Source: Paenibacillus polymyxa (GTDB lineage Bacteria > Bacillota > Bacilli > Paenibacillales > Paenibacillaceae). From it: a stretch of DNA of 64,000 bases. Each line of letters opens with the position of its first letter. Position 1 is the stretch's first letter. This document shows positions 1 to 7,592 of this stretch, piece by piece. The stretch lies in the NCBI RefSeq assembly GCF_001719045.1, contig NZ_CP015423.1, positions 1,178,001 through 1,242,000 of the forward strand. Reading direction: 5' to 3'. The notes beneath the pieces are model-generated. The model ran no database searches, was not told the origin of the DNA, and saw nothing but the letters and a program-made list of their open reading frames with translations. The translations under genes and the position numbers were made by a program.

Positions 1-937
1 TAGAGGTCGCAGGCTGCTCATATTGTTGCAGTTTCCCGTCTATAAACACCTCAACCTGCTGAGCCTTGTTATTATTTATGGGAACAAATTGGGGTACAGA
101 CGCTGCCGAATTTCCCGACTGGTCGATCATTTTGATATAAAAGTAGTATCCACCCGTAGATAAATTCAGGTTACTCAAAGGGTAGGTAAACGTTGTTTCC
201 GGATCGAACTGAATCCGTTTAATTAATTGAGCATCTGCATTTTTGACCAAAACGTATGAAGTATACGTGGGTTGAATATTTTTTATTTTCAAACGAACCG
301 AAAATGACGTACCTGAAGAGTTGATTGTAAATGTACCCGGAAAATTTTCTCCAGACGGGATAGTCAAAGGGATTTCCGGTGACTCATCAACCGCTTGGTC
401 CACTTTAGGCTCCACGACAGGCTGGGTTACTTGAGGTTCAATTACTTTCGGTTCGTCCAACTGTTGAGCAACCTCGGGTTTACTGGGAGTGGAAATCTCT
501 TTTATATTGGTCTCTACCTCAGGCTGCGTTACTTTCGGCTCCTCCTCAAGTGGAGTTACTGTAGATTCATCGACTGACTGCACAGACCCTTTCATAGTTA
601 TAGGAAGTTCTATATGATTTTCTGATCCTGGATAAGGTGCTGGTCGTGAATCCGCAATCGTAATTGTAGAGTTGGCATAATCAATCGTAAAGTCACCAGA
701 AGGAATTTCAGTATAGTTGCTATACAGACGAATTGGCGTATCAGGCTTAATCGTAAACGGGAGATCGAATTTAAACACTCTGTTTACTCCATTACCATCA
801 TCAAGGGTAAGCTTAAGCTTATCTCCATCTCTGAATACTGTCGAATTGGCAGCATGAACACTTTCTGTACACAAAGTGAACAACCCTACGAGTATCGTTA
901 AAAACGAAAGTAGGAACATCATTCTTTTGAGCTTCAT
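1..937 (-). CDS. Secreted multidomain protein, C-terminus beyond the window
   Basis: The frame is open from an ATG at 937 to the window edge, giving 312 visible residues. AAGGGG lies about 8 bases before the ATG. The N-terminus is a signal peptide (basic MKLKR, then a hydrophobic run) with likely cleavage after VHA near residue 29. Residues about 30-115 form a beta-rich domain. Residues about 120-190 are a proline/glutamate linker with imperfect repeats such as EEPKVTQPEVE and DEPKVIEPQV. A second beta-rich domain follows. The last residues (VFIDGKLQQYEQPA) look like the first strand of a copper-amine-oxidase N-terminal-type (PF07833) module, common in Paenibacillus surface proteins; that module would lie outside, so this is inference. 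Function unknown, probably cell-surface. Confidence 0.75.
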   Translation of the reverse strand, partial: MKLKRMMFLLSFLTILVGLFTLCTESVHAANSTVFRDGDKLKLTLDDGNGVNRVFKFDLPFTIKPDTPIRLYSNYTEIPSGDFTIDYANSTITIADSRPAPYPGSENHIELPITMKGSVQSVDESTVTPLEEEPKVTQPEVETNIKEISTPSKPEVAQQLDEPKVIEPQVTQPVVEPKVDQAVDESPEIPLTIPSGENFPGTFTINSSGTSFSVRLKIKNIQPTYTSYVLVKNADAQLIKRIQFDPETTFTYPLSNLNLSTGGYYFYIKMIDQSGNSAASVPQFVPINNNKAQQVEVFIDGKLQQYEQPATS

Positions 938-998
938 TCTTATTTCCCCTTTTGCATCTATTCTTGTCGGTAAATCATAGCATAGGGTTAGATGAAGT

Positions 999-1079
999 TC
1001 ATGCCATCTGATTACAGTTATGGATATGCGAACTCACTTTTTCCATCATTCGCGCTCTGTTCATCTGTTCAATGTTCAT
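999..1079 (-). CDS. Possible 26-residue peptide gene
   Basis: A short frame (MNIEQMNRARMMEKVSSHI, ending NCNQMA) starts 24 bases after the previous gene in the same direction. It has a well-placed AAGGAGA 6-7 bases before its ATG. It has five methionines and no membrane segment. Spacing and ribosome binding site suggest it is translated as the last gene of the adaA-ogt unit. It could equally be the stub of a decayed longer gene. Confidence 0.3.
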   Translation of the reverse strand: MNIEQMNRARMMEKVSSHIHNCNQMA

Positions 1080-1102
1080 ATGTATCTCCTTGGCCCGCTT
1101 CT

Positions 1103-1390
1103 TCAACGTGGCATACGTAATATGGCCGCCTTCAGTGCTTTAGTGCCTTCTTCGCTTTTCAAATAATCCGACGGTGTTTCGTTGCCGAGTGCGGGGACTT
1201 TTCGATCCATCCAAGTCAGCAAATACTCCCCCATATCGGGCAGCAGCACAATCTGAATCTCCTTTGGAATTTTACTTTCGGCCACTTTTACTCTTATAGC
1301 CGGATCTACCTGATCATACCGCTCCTGATAGAGCTGAACCATGTTGGCCCAGCTCTCCAGCTTAAACTCTTTCAAATATATGTCTCTCAT
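1103..1390 (-). CDS. Small protein, possibly MbcA/ParS/Xre toxin-binding-like
   Basis: A 95-residue protein with AAGGAGG 8 bases before its ATG. It lies 13 bases after ogt, in the same direction, so it belongs to the ada operon. The C-terminal half has a W-x-D-x-KVPALG-x-x-TPSDYL-x-x-x-x-G pattern. This resembles the C-terminal domain of MbcA/ParS/Xre-type antitoxins (tryptophan, then 'TP..~L....G'), but no helix-turn-helix is visible and no RES-type toxin gene is adjacent. The family assignment is weak. Its place behind DNA-methylation-repair genes suggests co-expression on alkylation damage. Confidence 0.7.
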   Translation of the reverse strand: MRDIYLKEFKLESWANMVQLYQERYDQVDPAIRVKVAESKIPKEIQIVLLPDMGEYLLTWMDRKVPALGNETPSDYLKSEEGTKALKAAILRMPR

Positions 1391-1403
1391 CTACGAGCCC
1401 TCC

Positions 1404-1889
1404 TTAGGGCCTCAGACAACGCTTCTCATGCTGGAGCAACCATTCTTTTCTCCATAGCCCTCCTGCATAGCCCGTTAGTTTCTGATTGGAACCGATAATT
1501 CGGTGACATGGAATCACAATGCTTAGCTTATTTTTTCCATTAGCATTGCCTACGGCTCGGATCGCTTTTTCATTCCCAATAGCAAGAGCAATATCTTTAT
1601 AAGCTGTCGTTTTACCGTACCCCACGGACACCAGAGCATTCCATACTTTTTTTTGAAAATCCGTACCTTCAAAGGCATAAGGAAACGTAAACTCAAAGCG
1701 CTCACCTTTAAAATACTCGTCAAGCTGGGTAGCGCATTCCGCTAATACTTGGATTGGAACCTCTTCTATAGCCCTCGTTAAGAGCTCATTCCGATTAGAG
1801 AACATAATAGAATAGACAGCCTCATTTGTGCCCTGTATCTCTATCTCTCCAATCGGCGATACATACTTCAATACGTATAGTTCGCTCAT
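1404..1889 (-). CDS. ogt: Methylated-DNA--[protein]-cysteine S-methyltransferase
   Basis: This 161-residue suicide enzyme removes methyl groups from O6-methylguanine and O4-methylthymine in DNA, moving them to its own cysteine. The active-site motif IVIPCHRII is present with PCHR at residues 127-130 (acceptor Cys128). The RAVGNANGKN segment (about 111-120) matches the helix-turn-helix and asparagine-hinge region, and GYAGGLWRKEWLLQHE is the usual C-terminal helix. Length is typical. It lies 25 bases after adaA, so the two are probably one operon induced through AdaA. The start has AAGGAGG about 12 bases upstream. Confidence 0.93.
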   Translation of the reverse strand: MSELYVLKYVSPIGEIEIQGTNEAVYSIMFSNRNELLTRAIEEVPIQVLAECATQLDEYFKGERFEFTFPYAFEGTDFQKKVWNALVSVGYGKTTAYKDIALAIGNEKAIRAVGNANGKNKLSIVIPCHRIIGSNQKLTGYAGGLWRKEWLLQHEKRCLRP

Positions 1890-1914
1890 AAAAGGATACG
1901 ACCTCCTTCCTTTT

Positions 1915-2475
1915 CTAATCCTTACTCAACTTTCTATACTCACTAGGAGAACAATGGTTCAAGCTGCGAAACGCCTTATAGAAATGGGAGGGACTTTGGA
2001 AGCCCGTCTCATAGCAAATCTCAAGATTCGTAAGGTTTGTACTTTTAAGAAGATAGGCTGCCTTATCTACTCTTATTTTTTCCAAATACGTACGCGGGGT
2101 TTCGGCGGTTTCCTGTTTAAAGATCCGATCCAAGTAAAAGGAGCTTATTCCGATATGATCCGCAATATCCTGCAATACAATTTTCTCCTTGTAATGATTG
2201 ACCAAGAAGGTTACCACATTCTGCACAAGTCTGATATACGGCGAATGGTCTGTATGGGGCTGGCATCTTTTGCAAGCACGAAAACCCGCCTTTTCCACTT
2301 TGTCCAAATCAAAGTAAAACTCCACATTTATTTTTTTCGGCTTTTTGGATCGACAGGAAGGTCGGCAGTATATGCGGGTTGTTTTCACAGCGGTAAAAAA
2401 CAACCCGTCATACTTACGATCACACGCTATAATTTTCTCCCACATTTCTTCAAAAGAAAGATTGATGTTAGCCAT
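1915..2475 (-). CDS. adaA: AdaA: methylphosphotriester-DNA methyltransferase and AraC-type activator
   Basis: A 186-residue protein with two parts. The N-terminal Ada zinc domain has four cysteines at 37, 41, 68 and 71 (IYCRPSC and ACKRC). One of them accepts the methyl group from methylphosphotriesters in damaged DNA. The C-terminal AraC helix-turn-helix domain (about 80-180) then activates the ada/ogt genes. Size and order match Bacillus AdaA, in which the methylguanine transferase is a separate gene. Its position just before ogt fits that arrangement. Methylation-dependent autoactivation is known for the family and is inferred here. Confidence 0.93.
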   Translation of the reverse strand: MANINLSFEEMWEKIIACDRKYDGLFFTAVKTTRIYCRPSCRSKKPKKINVEFYFDLDKVEKAGFRACKRCQPHTDHSPYIRLVQNVVTFLVNHYKEKIVLQDIADHIGISSFYLDRIFKQETAETPRTYLEKIRVDKAAYLLKSTNLTNLEICYETGFQSPSHFYKAFRSLNHCSPSEYRKLSKD

Positions 2476-2517
2476 GATCGAATGCTCTGTCCTTTCTATA
2501 GTTCATATTCATCTAGT

Positions 2518-3300
2518 TCAGGATTTTGCAAAATCCTCATATAAATGTGATGTATCTTGAAGCTCTATCAACTGTTCGGCATTCTTTTGCAAAGCAACTA
2601 TTATCTTATCAGAAAATGCATTTCCAAAGCTAAACCGTTTAACACCTAACTGCTGAAGCTGGTGGACATTCGTCAGACCCGGCAGGGATAAAACATTAAG
2701 CGGAGCATGTATATGAAACACAACTTCCCTGATCTCTTCATCACTCTTTAATCCTGGAACAAAAATTCCGCTCGCACCACTATCCACATACGCTTTGGCC
2801 CGCTCTATGGTCTCTGAAAGTGGGGCATCCATCTGCAAATATGTATCCGTTCTTGCGTTTATAAAAAACTTTTGAAACCCACGCACATCCAATGCTGTTC
2901 TTATTTTGGACAACAGGTTACTGTGCAGGCCCACTTCTCGAAGTCCCTTTTGCGTTTTCAAAGAATCCTCAATATTAATCCCTACAACTCCCACATCGGC
3001 TACCCTTAAAACATGCTCAACAATCGTTGCCGTATCCTCCCCATATCCTGCTTCAATATCTGCCGACACTGGAATTTGAACATGCTCAGCAATCGTCCGA
3101 ATAACGCTTACATGCTGGTCAAAATCAATAAGCTCTCCATCTGAGAATCCAAGCGTATTGGCAATTCCCCAGCTCGTCGTACCTATCGCCTTAAAGCCTG
3201 CCTTCTCCAGAGCCACCGCAGATAGCATATCCCAGGCGTTCCCTAAAAATAAAAGTTCCTCTGATGTGTGAAGTGCATGAAACTGATGAATTTTGTTCAT
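2518..3300 (-). CDS. Isocitrate lyase/phosphoenolpyruvate mutase family protein
   Basis: A 260-residue (beta/alpha)8 enzyme of the PEP mutase/isocitrate lyase superfamily. The core motif SADIEAGYG (about 79-87) supplies metal-binding acidic residues, and INIEDS (about 109-113) is also conserved. An upstream in-frame ATG at 3333 exists, but AGGAGG sits 8 bases before the ATG at 3300, so the shorter form is preferred. The family cleaves or forms C-C or C-P bonds (2-methylisocitrate, oxaloacetate, phosphonopyruvate); the substrate cannot be told from sequence. It is the first gene of a four- or five-gene run with adaA and ogt, an unexpected partnership. Confidence 0.88.
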   Translation of the reverse strand: MNKIHQFHALHTSEELLFLGNAWDMLSAVALEKAGFKAIGTTSWGIANTLGFSDGELIDFDQHVSVIRTIAEHVQIPVSADIEAGYGEDTATIVEHVLRVADVGVVGINIEDSLKTQKGLREVGLHSNLLSKIRTALDVRGFQKFFINARTDTYLQMDAPLSETIERAKAYVDSGASGIFVPGLKSDEEIREVVFHIHAPLNVLSLPGLTNVHQLQQLGVKRFSFGNAFSDKIIVALQKNAEQLIELQDTSHLYEDFAKS

Positions 3301-3566
3301 AAATATAGCCTCCTGATATGTGATGTATCTCATTTTATCAAGAGACTATCTTTGTTTCGTCCTCATTCTTGCACTTATGGTCTGTAGGAATCTAGGAACA
3401 ACTAGGTCCATTTATTCACATATAAATCATAATTTTTGAAAAAAACGGTTATTTAAGCTCTATTCAATCCTATGCTTCTTATCTATACTCTTGCTAAATC
3501 AATTCGAGTTAGATGCAAATCTACGCTTTTAGTCTTTCACAATTACATTATTATAGGAGGAGTTAT

Positions 3567-4571
3567 ATGTATAAAACAAAATTCCTTATGATCTTGCTAA
3601 GCTTTACTGTAATCGCTTCTTTCTCTAGCTTGTCCGGCCCTTCACCTAGCAAGGCTTTTGCTGAAGAGAATGGAACTCCGGTGCAGAAAACGATCGATTT
3701 AAATGAGGGCTTCGACCATTCAAATGAAGCTAGTATAGAGCCATTATCCCTTACCAGTGAAGAAGCTACTTTCCAAGCAACGGTTACAGCTGTTGATCAT
3801 GATGCTAATTTCTCACCTTCAACACTTCAGTTTCTGAAGGCTAATACAGGACTCGACGGTGAGCAATGGGATAATATTATGAAGCTAGTGAACAAACCAG
3901 AGCAAGATTCTTTGAAATGGACTGAATTCTATGGCTATGCTGAAGATATAGGCGATAATCGCGGATACACAATCGGTATCTTTGGAGCAACAACAGGCGG
4001 TTCAAATGATACAGGACCCGATGGTCCGGACTTATTCAAAGCTTTTGATGCTGCTAGTGGAGCTAGCAACCCTTCCATTGCAGGTGGATTAACACGTGCT
4101 GGTCTGAAGGGGAAAATGAGTGGTTCGATTCTAAAACTCAGCGATAGCGATAGTGTAATCAAGAAGAAGATCAACGCTCTCCAAAACAATGAAGCTTGGA
4201 GAGAAGCCATGTGGCGTACGTTCTATGACACCTATATCGAATATAGTGTACAGCAAGCACAGAAACGCGGATTTAATACTGCTCTGACGATTGGATCATT
4301 TGTCGACACAGCACTCAATCAAGGCGCTACTGGTGATTCAGGTAGTCTTGAAGGAATCCTCTCACGCTCAGGCAGTAGTACGAATGAGAAGAAGTTCATG
4401 ACTAGCTTCTATGCTAAGCGTACATTGGTTGTCGATACCAATGATTATAACCAACCTCCCAATGGTAAGAATCGTGTGAAACAATGGAGCTCTCTCTTAG
4501 CTTCTGGCGAAACAGATCTTAAGAACGCAGATGCAGCTGTGATCAAAGCAACTAATTGGGAACTGAAGTAA
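3567..4571 (+). CDS. csn: Secreted chitosanase, GH46 type
   Basis: A 334-residue secreted hydrolase that cleaves beta-1,4 links in chitosan. The start at 3567 has AGGAGGAG immediately upstream; an in-frame ATG at 3513 lacks a binding site. The signal peptide ends near KAFA (about residue 32). A pro-region of about 50 residues follows. The GH46 signature YGYAEDIGDNRGYT-x-G carries the catalytic acid (about Glu126). An aspartate in the following GGSNDTGPDG segment (about Asp148) is the likely second catalytic residue, with a spacing a few residues longer than in the Streptomyces N174 enzyme. It stands alone with its own terminator. GH80 is the main alternative. Confidence 0.85.
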   Translation: MYKTKFLMILLSFTVIASFSSLSGPSPSKAFAEENGTPVQKTIDLNEGFDHSNEASIEPLSLTSEEATFQATVTAVDHDANFSPSTLQFLKANTGLDGEQWDNIMKLVNKPEQDSLKWTEFYGYAEDIGDNRGYTIGIFGATTGGSNDTGPDGPDLFKAFDAASGASNPSIAGGLTRAGLKGKMSGSILKLSDSDSVIKKKINALQNNEAWREAMWRTFYDTYIEYSVQQAQKRGFNTALTIGSFVDTALNQGATGDSGSLEGILSRSGSSTNEKKFMTSFYAKRTLVVDTNDYNQPPNGKNRVKQWSSLLASGETDLKNADAAVIKATNWELK

Positions 4572-4588
4572 ATATAATATACGTCATT

Positions 4589-4615
4589 AGGAGGGCATAT
4601 CGTATGTCCTCCTTT
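4589..4615 (+). terminator. Terminator of the chitosanase gene
   Basis: The arms AGGAGGgCATA (4589-4599) and TATGtCCTCCT (4603-4613) form an 11-bp stem with a TCG loop, 17 bases after the stop. The trailing T run is short. Confidence 0.65.
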
Positions 4616-4722
4616 ATCTATTTTTCATGAACATTGAGTTGGCGATGACTGCTAACAACATCCCATTCTCCCATACAGTTCCTCTCATCATTCGAGTATG
4701 TAGGTCGCGTGTACAAATAGAG

Positions 4723-4767
4723 AGACTGTCCCAGAAGCCCGAAAGTTGCAAGCTCCTGAAACAGTCT
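4723..4767 (-). terminator. Terminator of the crystallin-like gene
   Basis: Two 16-base arms (4723-4738 and 4752-4767) pair fully, counting three G-U pairs, around a 13-base loop. The position is 34 bases past the stop of the minus-strand gene, and a CTCTCTATTT tract follows. Confidence 0.65.
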
Positions 4768-4800
4768 TGTAAAATGGTTTATGAAGTCGAAATAAGGCCG

Positions 4801-5172
4801 TTAGATGATTCGATAGCCAGATGGCAGTCTACCGCTACTGCGGATATTACGGATTTGCTGCAACGTCAAACGTTGATTGGTAGAGATAATAGATTCCACA
4901 TCATTCCCGCGAATCAGATCATCCAGGTCGGCGATGTTGCGATTGCCTCTGAACACACGGAAGTTACCTCTAAACCGCGTGCCAGTAAAGAGTACAAGCG
5001 TAGCATTGCTGCTGGTAGAAAAGAAACGCAGACTTTCGATGCCGTCGAGAATGTTATCGGTATTACGAATGCCTAGGTTTCCTCTGAATACTCTCCTGGA
5101 ACCCCGAAAATTTTCTTCGTTGTAGACTGTAAGACGTGGATACGTTTGGGATACATATGCTTTGTTGTCCAT
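4801..5172 (-). CDS. Beta/gamma-crystallin-like Greek-key protein
   Basis: A 123-residue protein with AAGGAGG 8 bases before its ATG. Two similar units are visible: LTVYNEENFRGSRRVFRGN (about 14-32) and LVLFTGTRFRGNFRVFRGN (about 59-77). Each has the pattern 'Y/F-x-x-x-x-FRG-x-x-R/F-VFRGN' of beta/gamma-crystallin Greek-key motifs, followed by I-x-x-L/I-D-D/G. The last 30 residues form a basic tail. No signal peptide is present. Bacterial members often bind calcium or accumulate in spores or under stress; the role here is unknown. The opposite-strand frame over the same bases lacks a binding site and is a shadow. Confidence 0.75.
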   Translation of the reverse strand: MDNKAYVSQTYPRLTVYNEENFRGSRRVFRGNLGIRNTDNILDGIESLRFFSTSSNATLVLFTGTRFRGNFRVFRGNRNIADLDDLIRGNDVESIISTNQRLTLQQIRNIRSSGRLPSGYRII

Positions 5173-5355
5173 GTTGTAATTCCTCCTTTCAACTTTATCT
5201 TATGCTTCACCATCCGATTGGCGCGGGCCTCGCAGCATCCATCTAAAAATGGTTATATGATTGAATAGAGCAGACGCAGACTTGAAAAAGGAACATATGT
5301 TCTGTATAATCCAGCTTAGCAATTTGGAAAATCCTGAACTAACGGAGATGCGGAC

Positions 5356-5535
5356 ATGGACGATAAATTTATTGAGGAACTACGTGAAATTAGCAGAAAC
5401 GACAAGCGAAGATCCGAATTTCTTATTAAGGGTATGAAGGAAACACTTCAGGAAAGAAAAGAAAAAAACTTTATCGAAAGATGGATTTGGCGACAAAAAA
5501 ATAAGAAGCTTATAGCGCGGAAGTTTAAATCCTAG
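5356..5535 (+). CDS. Small basic protein of 59 residues, unknown
   Basis: A frame running from ATG 5356 to TAG 5535, with CGGAG about 8 bases upstream. It begins MDDKFIEELREISRNDKRRS and ends KKLIARKFKS. It is rich in Lys, Arg and Glu, predicted almost wholly helical, with a tryptophan pair (ERWIWRQ) near residue 43. No membrane segment or signal peptide. It stands alone between the crystallin-like gene and the MFS gene. Composition argues for a real helical small protein; no function can be named. Confidence 0.55.
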   Translation: MDDKFIEELREISRNDKRRSEFLIKGMKETLQERKEKNFIERWIWRQKNKKLIARKFKS

Positions 5536-5797
5536 TAGATATAACAACTGAATCTTCATAGCATTTCTACTTTTTGTTTAGGTCATAGCTCATTTCTGTC
5601 CTAAATATAAAAAGCCCTCGGGCGTTGAGGGAATGATCCGACAATCCATCACAGAGGATGTACAATTAGTTGCCCAGTTTCTAGCTGGTTTTTCAGAAGA
5701 GGCTTTAGGTAGTTCTATTCAGGACAGGAAATTTGTACCTTTGGATAGTAAATAACATGCCCGTATCCATGGCTTATTGCTCATTCAAATCAAACAA
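5536..5797. other. Intergenic stretch with a possible acetyltransferase remnant
   Basis: It holds a 40-codon plus-strand frame (5633-5755) beginning MIRQSITEDVQLVAQFL. This resembles the first strand and helix of a GNAT acetyltransferase but stops early. There is also a minus-strand hairpin (CCCTC 5615-5619, GAGGG 5627-5631) followed by CTTTTT on that strand, terminator-like. Probably a decayed gene; nothing else is seen. Confidence 0.35.
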
Positions 5798-5824
5798 GGC
5801 CCGCAATGTTATCCATCGCTGGGC
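5798..5824 (-). terminator. Terminator of the MFS transporter gene
   Basis: On the minus strand GGCCC-a-GCGATG pairs with CATTGC-GGGCC (one bulge, one G-U), followed by TTGTTTGATTT. It lies 25 bases after the MFS stop. Confidence 0.65.
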
Positions 5825-5848
5825 CTCCTCTTCACTTATCTATGCACT

Positions 5849-7021
5849 TTACTCCGTAACACCCAATCCCGTGTGAACTGAGGATCTTCGTGAAAGTAAA
5901 TATACAGCTACAATGGCGATGACGACACCGGCTGCTCCAAACCAAGTGATGGAAGCCAGCGAAACCTGACCAACAACTACACCGCCGATTCCGGCTCCGG
6001 CTGCCATAGCAAGCTGCATCGTAGACTGATTGAGACTCAGCATCACACCGGAAGATTCAGGCACAAGTGTGACCAGATTATATTGTTGAGTAGGTCCAGT
6101 TGTCCAGGCTGCAAACGACCAAAGGATCAATAAAGCAAATACTGCGATCAGGGAATGAGCGGCAAAAGGAAGTAAGAGTAAGGAAATACCGTGCAACACC
6201 ATGCCCCCTAATAATGTAAAGGGTATACCCTTTTTATCCGCACTGTACCCACCAATTTTTGATCCGATTAGACTGGCAATTCCGAAGGCGAGCAATACTG
6301 AGCTTAGCATATCCTCTCCTACACCTGATACATTCAGCAAATACGGTGAGATGTAAGTATACGCGAGTGAATAACCTCCTAGCCAAAAGAAGGTAATACC
6401 TAATCCCAAAGCAACTTCAGGCTTTTTCAGAAGAGCAAACTGTTGTAGTAAGGGGACTGGTCGATCTCCTTTTAAGCGGGGAATTGTCATAGATATAACA
6501 ATTAGGGCAATAATCCCTGTCAACGCGATGCCGAGAAATACGGTTTTCCAGCCATATGCAGAAGATATCATTCTCCCAAGCGGCACCCCAATAATCAGCG
6601 AAGCTGTAAAACCCATAGTGACTGTAGCAATAGAACTGGCCTGCTTGCCGGCTGGGGCAATTTTTGCTGCAATGCTCAGTGCTGTAACCACGACCATCCC
6701 CGCCCCGAGGGCCATAAGAATACGCGCGGCGATAAACATTCCAAAACCCGGCAGAATAAAGGAGAGGACATTAGCTACTGCAAATAATCCGAGCGAACTC
6801 AAGAGCAGCTTGCGTCTGTCCCATTTAGCGGTTACTGCCATCAGAATCGGCGTGCCAATCGCGTAAGCAAGAGAAAAGACTGTAATCAGCTGGCCCGCTG
6901 CGGACACCGTAATCCCCATAGTTGTCGCAATTTGATCCAAAATGCCTGAGATAATGTACTCGGATGTGCCTACCAAAAAACTAACAATTGCCAAAATATA
7001 CACTTTCCATGTGCTCTGCAT
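5849..7021 (-). CDS. MFS efflux transporter, DHA1/AraJ type
   Basis: A 390-residue membrane protein with about 12 hydrophobic segments. It carries the major-facilitator loop 2-3 motif (AKWDRRKLLL) and the TM5 motif GxxxGPxxG-like IIGVPLGRMI typical of drug:H+ antiporters. It is closest in feel to AraJ/YdhP-type sugar or drug exporters. AGAGGCG lies upstream of the ATG. It follows the arsR-like gene by 71 bases. A near copy of a 21-base motif found before arsR sits in that gap (7064-7084), so the regulator probably controls both. Substrate unknown. Confidence 0.88.
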   Translation of the reverse strand: MQSTWKVYILAIVSFLVGTSEYIISGILDQIATTMGITVSAAGQLITVFSLAYAIGTPILMAVTAKWDRRKLLLSSLGLFAVANVLSFILPGFGMFIAARILMALGAGMVVVTALSIAAKIAPAGKQASSIATVTMGFTASLIIGVPLGRMISSAYGWKTVFLGIALTGIIALIVISMTIPRLKGDRPVPLLQQFALLKKPEVALGLGITFFWLGGYSLAYTYISPYLLNVSGVGEDMLSSVLLAFGIASLIGSKIGGYSADKKGIPFTLLGGMVLHGISLLLLPFAAHSLIAVFALLILWSFAAWTTGPTQQYNLVTLVPESSGVMLSLNQSTMQLAMAAGAGIGGVVVGQVSLASITWFGAAGVVIAIVAVYLLSRRSSVHTGLGVTE

Positions 7022-7063
7022 TTTTAAATAACGCCTCTTTTCTTTTGATATTTTTATATTTTT

Positions 7064-7084
7064 ACAAATATCGAAATTAAGACT
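7064..7084 (-). promoter_or_regulatory. Candidate ArsR operator before the MFS gene
   Basis: Reading the minus strand, this 21-mer (AGTCTTAATTTCGATATTTG plus T) matches 7395-7415 on the plus strand in 20 of 21 positions. The two copies flank the arsR gene in inverted orientation, each upstream of a gene start. Confidence 0.55.
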
Positions 7085-7092
7085 AAAAAAAT

Positions 7093-7371
7093 TTATGTTA
7101 TTAGGAACGGGGCATATTTCTGCGCTGCTTCCACATCCAAGCTGTAATAAATAAACGTCCCCTCTTTACGGTATGTGAGCAGCCCCGACTCTGCCATTTG
7201 CTTCAGATGGTGCGATAGTGTTGAAATAGCTACACTGTTCAGCTTCTCGCCCAGCACAGAGCAGCATTGGTCACTTTCCTCTTTTAGCAGAAGTGCTATT
7301 TTGAGACGAGTGGGTTCTCCAAGTGCTTTATATATTTTTACAGCTTGCTGCATCTCTGTTGTATCTTTCAC
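7093..7371 (-). CDS. ArsR-family winged-helix repressor
   Basis: A 92-residue regulator with a GTG start at 7371; GAAGGGAG lies about 11 bases before it. The recognition helix region is VAISTLSHHLKQMAESGLL (about 47-65), followed by the wing YRKEGTFIYYSL. The cysteine pair QCCSVL (about 36-37) sits near where metal-sensing ArsR proteins hold ligands, but the ELCVCDL box is absent, so an organic or redox signal is as likely as a metal. It heads a two-gene unit with the MFS transporter; repeated sites at 7395-7420 and 7064-7084 are probable operators. Confidence 0.9.
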   Translation of the reverse strand: MKDTTEMQQAVKIYKALGEPTRLKIALLLKEESDQCCSVLGEKLNSVAISTLSHHLKQMAESGLLTYRKEGTFIYYSLDVEAAQKYAPFLIT

Positions 7372-7394
7372 CCTGTTCGGCTCCCTTCTGTTCC

Positions 7395-7421
7395 AGTCTT
7401 AATTTCGATGTTTGTCGAAAT
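7395..7421 (+). promoter_or_regulatory. Candidate ArsR operator before arsR
   Basis: Contains ATTTCGA-TGTTTG-TCGAAAT, a 7-6-7 inverted repeat, inside the 21-base motif repeated at 7064-7084. It lies 24 bases upstream of the GTG start, in promoter position. Confidence 0.55.
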
Positions 7422-7524
7422 AAAGTTATCACAAACATTTGTAAAAGTAAACCTGTTTATTATAAAGGTACAGCTTTTTTACACTCTGAGATGGGAATGA
7501 TGGTCTTTCTCATCCGATAAATAA

Positions 7525-7549
7525 CCCCCCATCCATAAAGGATGGAGGG
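7525..7549 (-). terminator. Terminator of the SDR/Atu4866 unit
   Basis: TCCATCC and GGATGGG arms around TTTAT, followed by GGTTATTT on the minus strand, 44 bases after the SDR stop. Confidence 0.55.
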
Positions 7550-7592
7550 AAAAATGACTGAGTAGAGAGGGGGAATCTTGGACGCCATGGCG

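Noticed and set aside
1828..2544. 238-codon plus-strand frame
   Set aside because: Antisense to adaA, which has clear Ada and AraC motifs; no binding site at its start.
4627..5076. 149-codon plus-strand frame
   Set aside because: Antisense to the crystallin-like gene, which has AAGGAGG and internal repeats; the start lies between two terminators and has no binding site.
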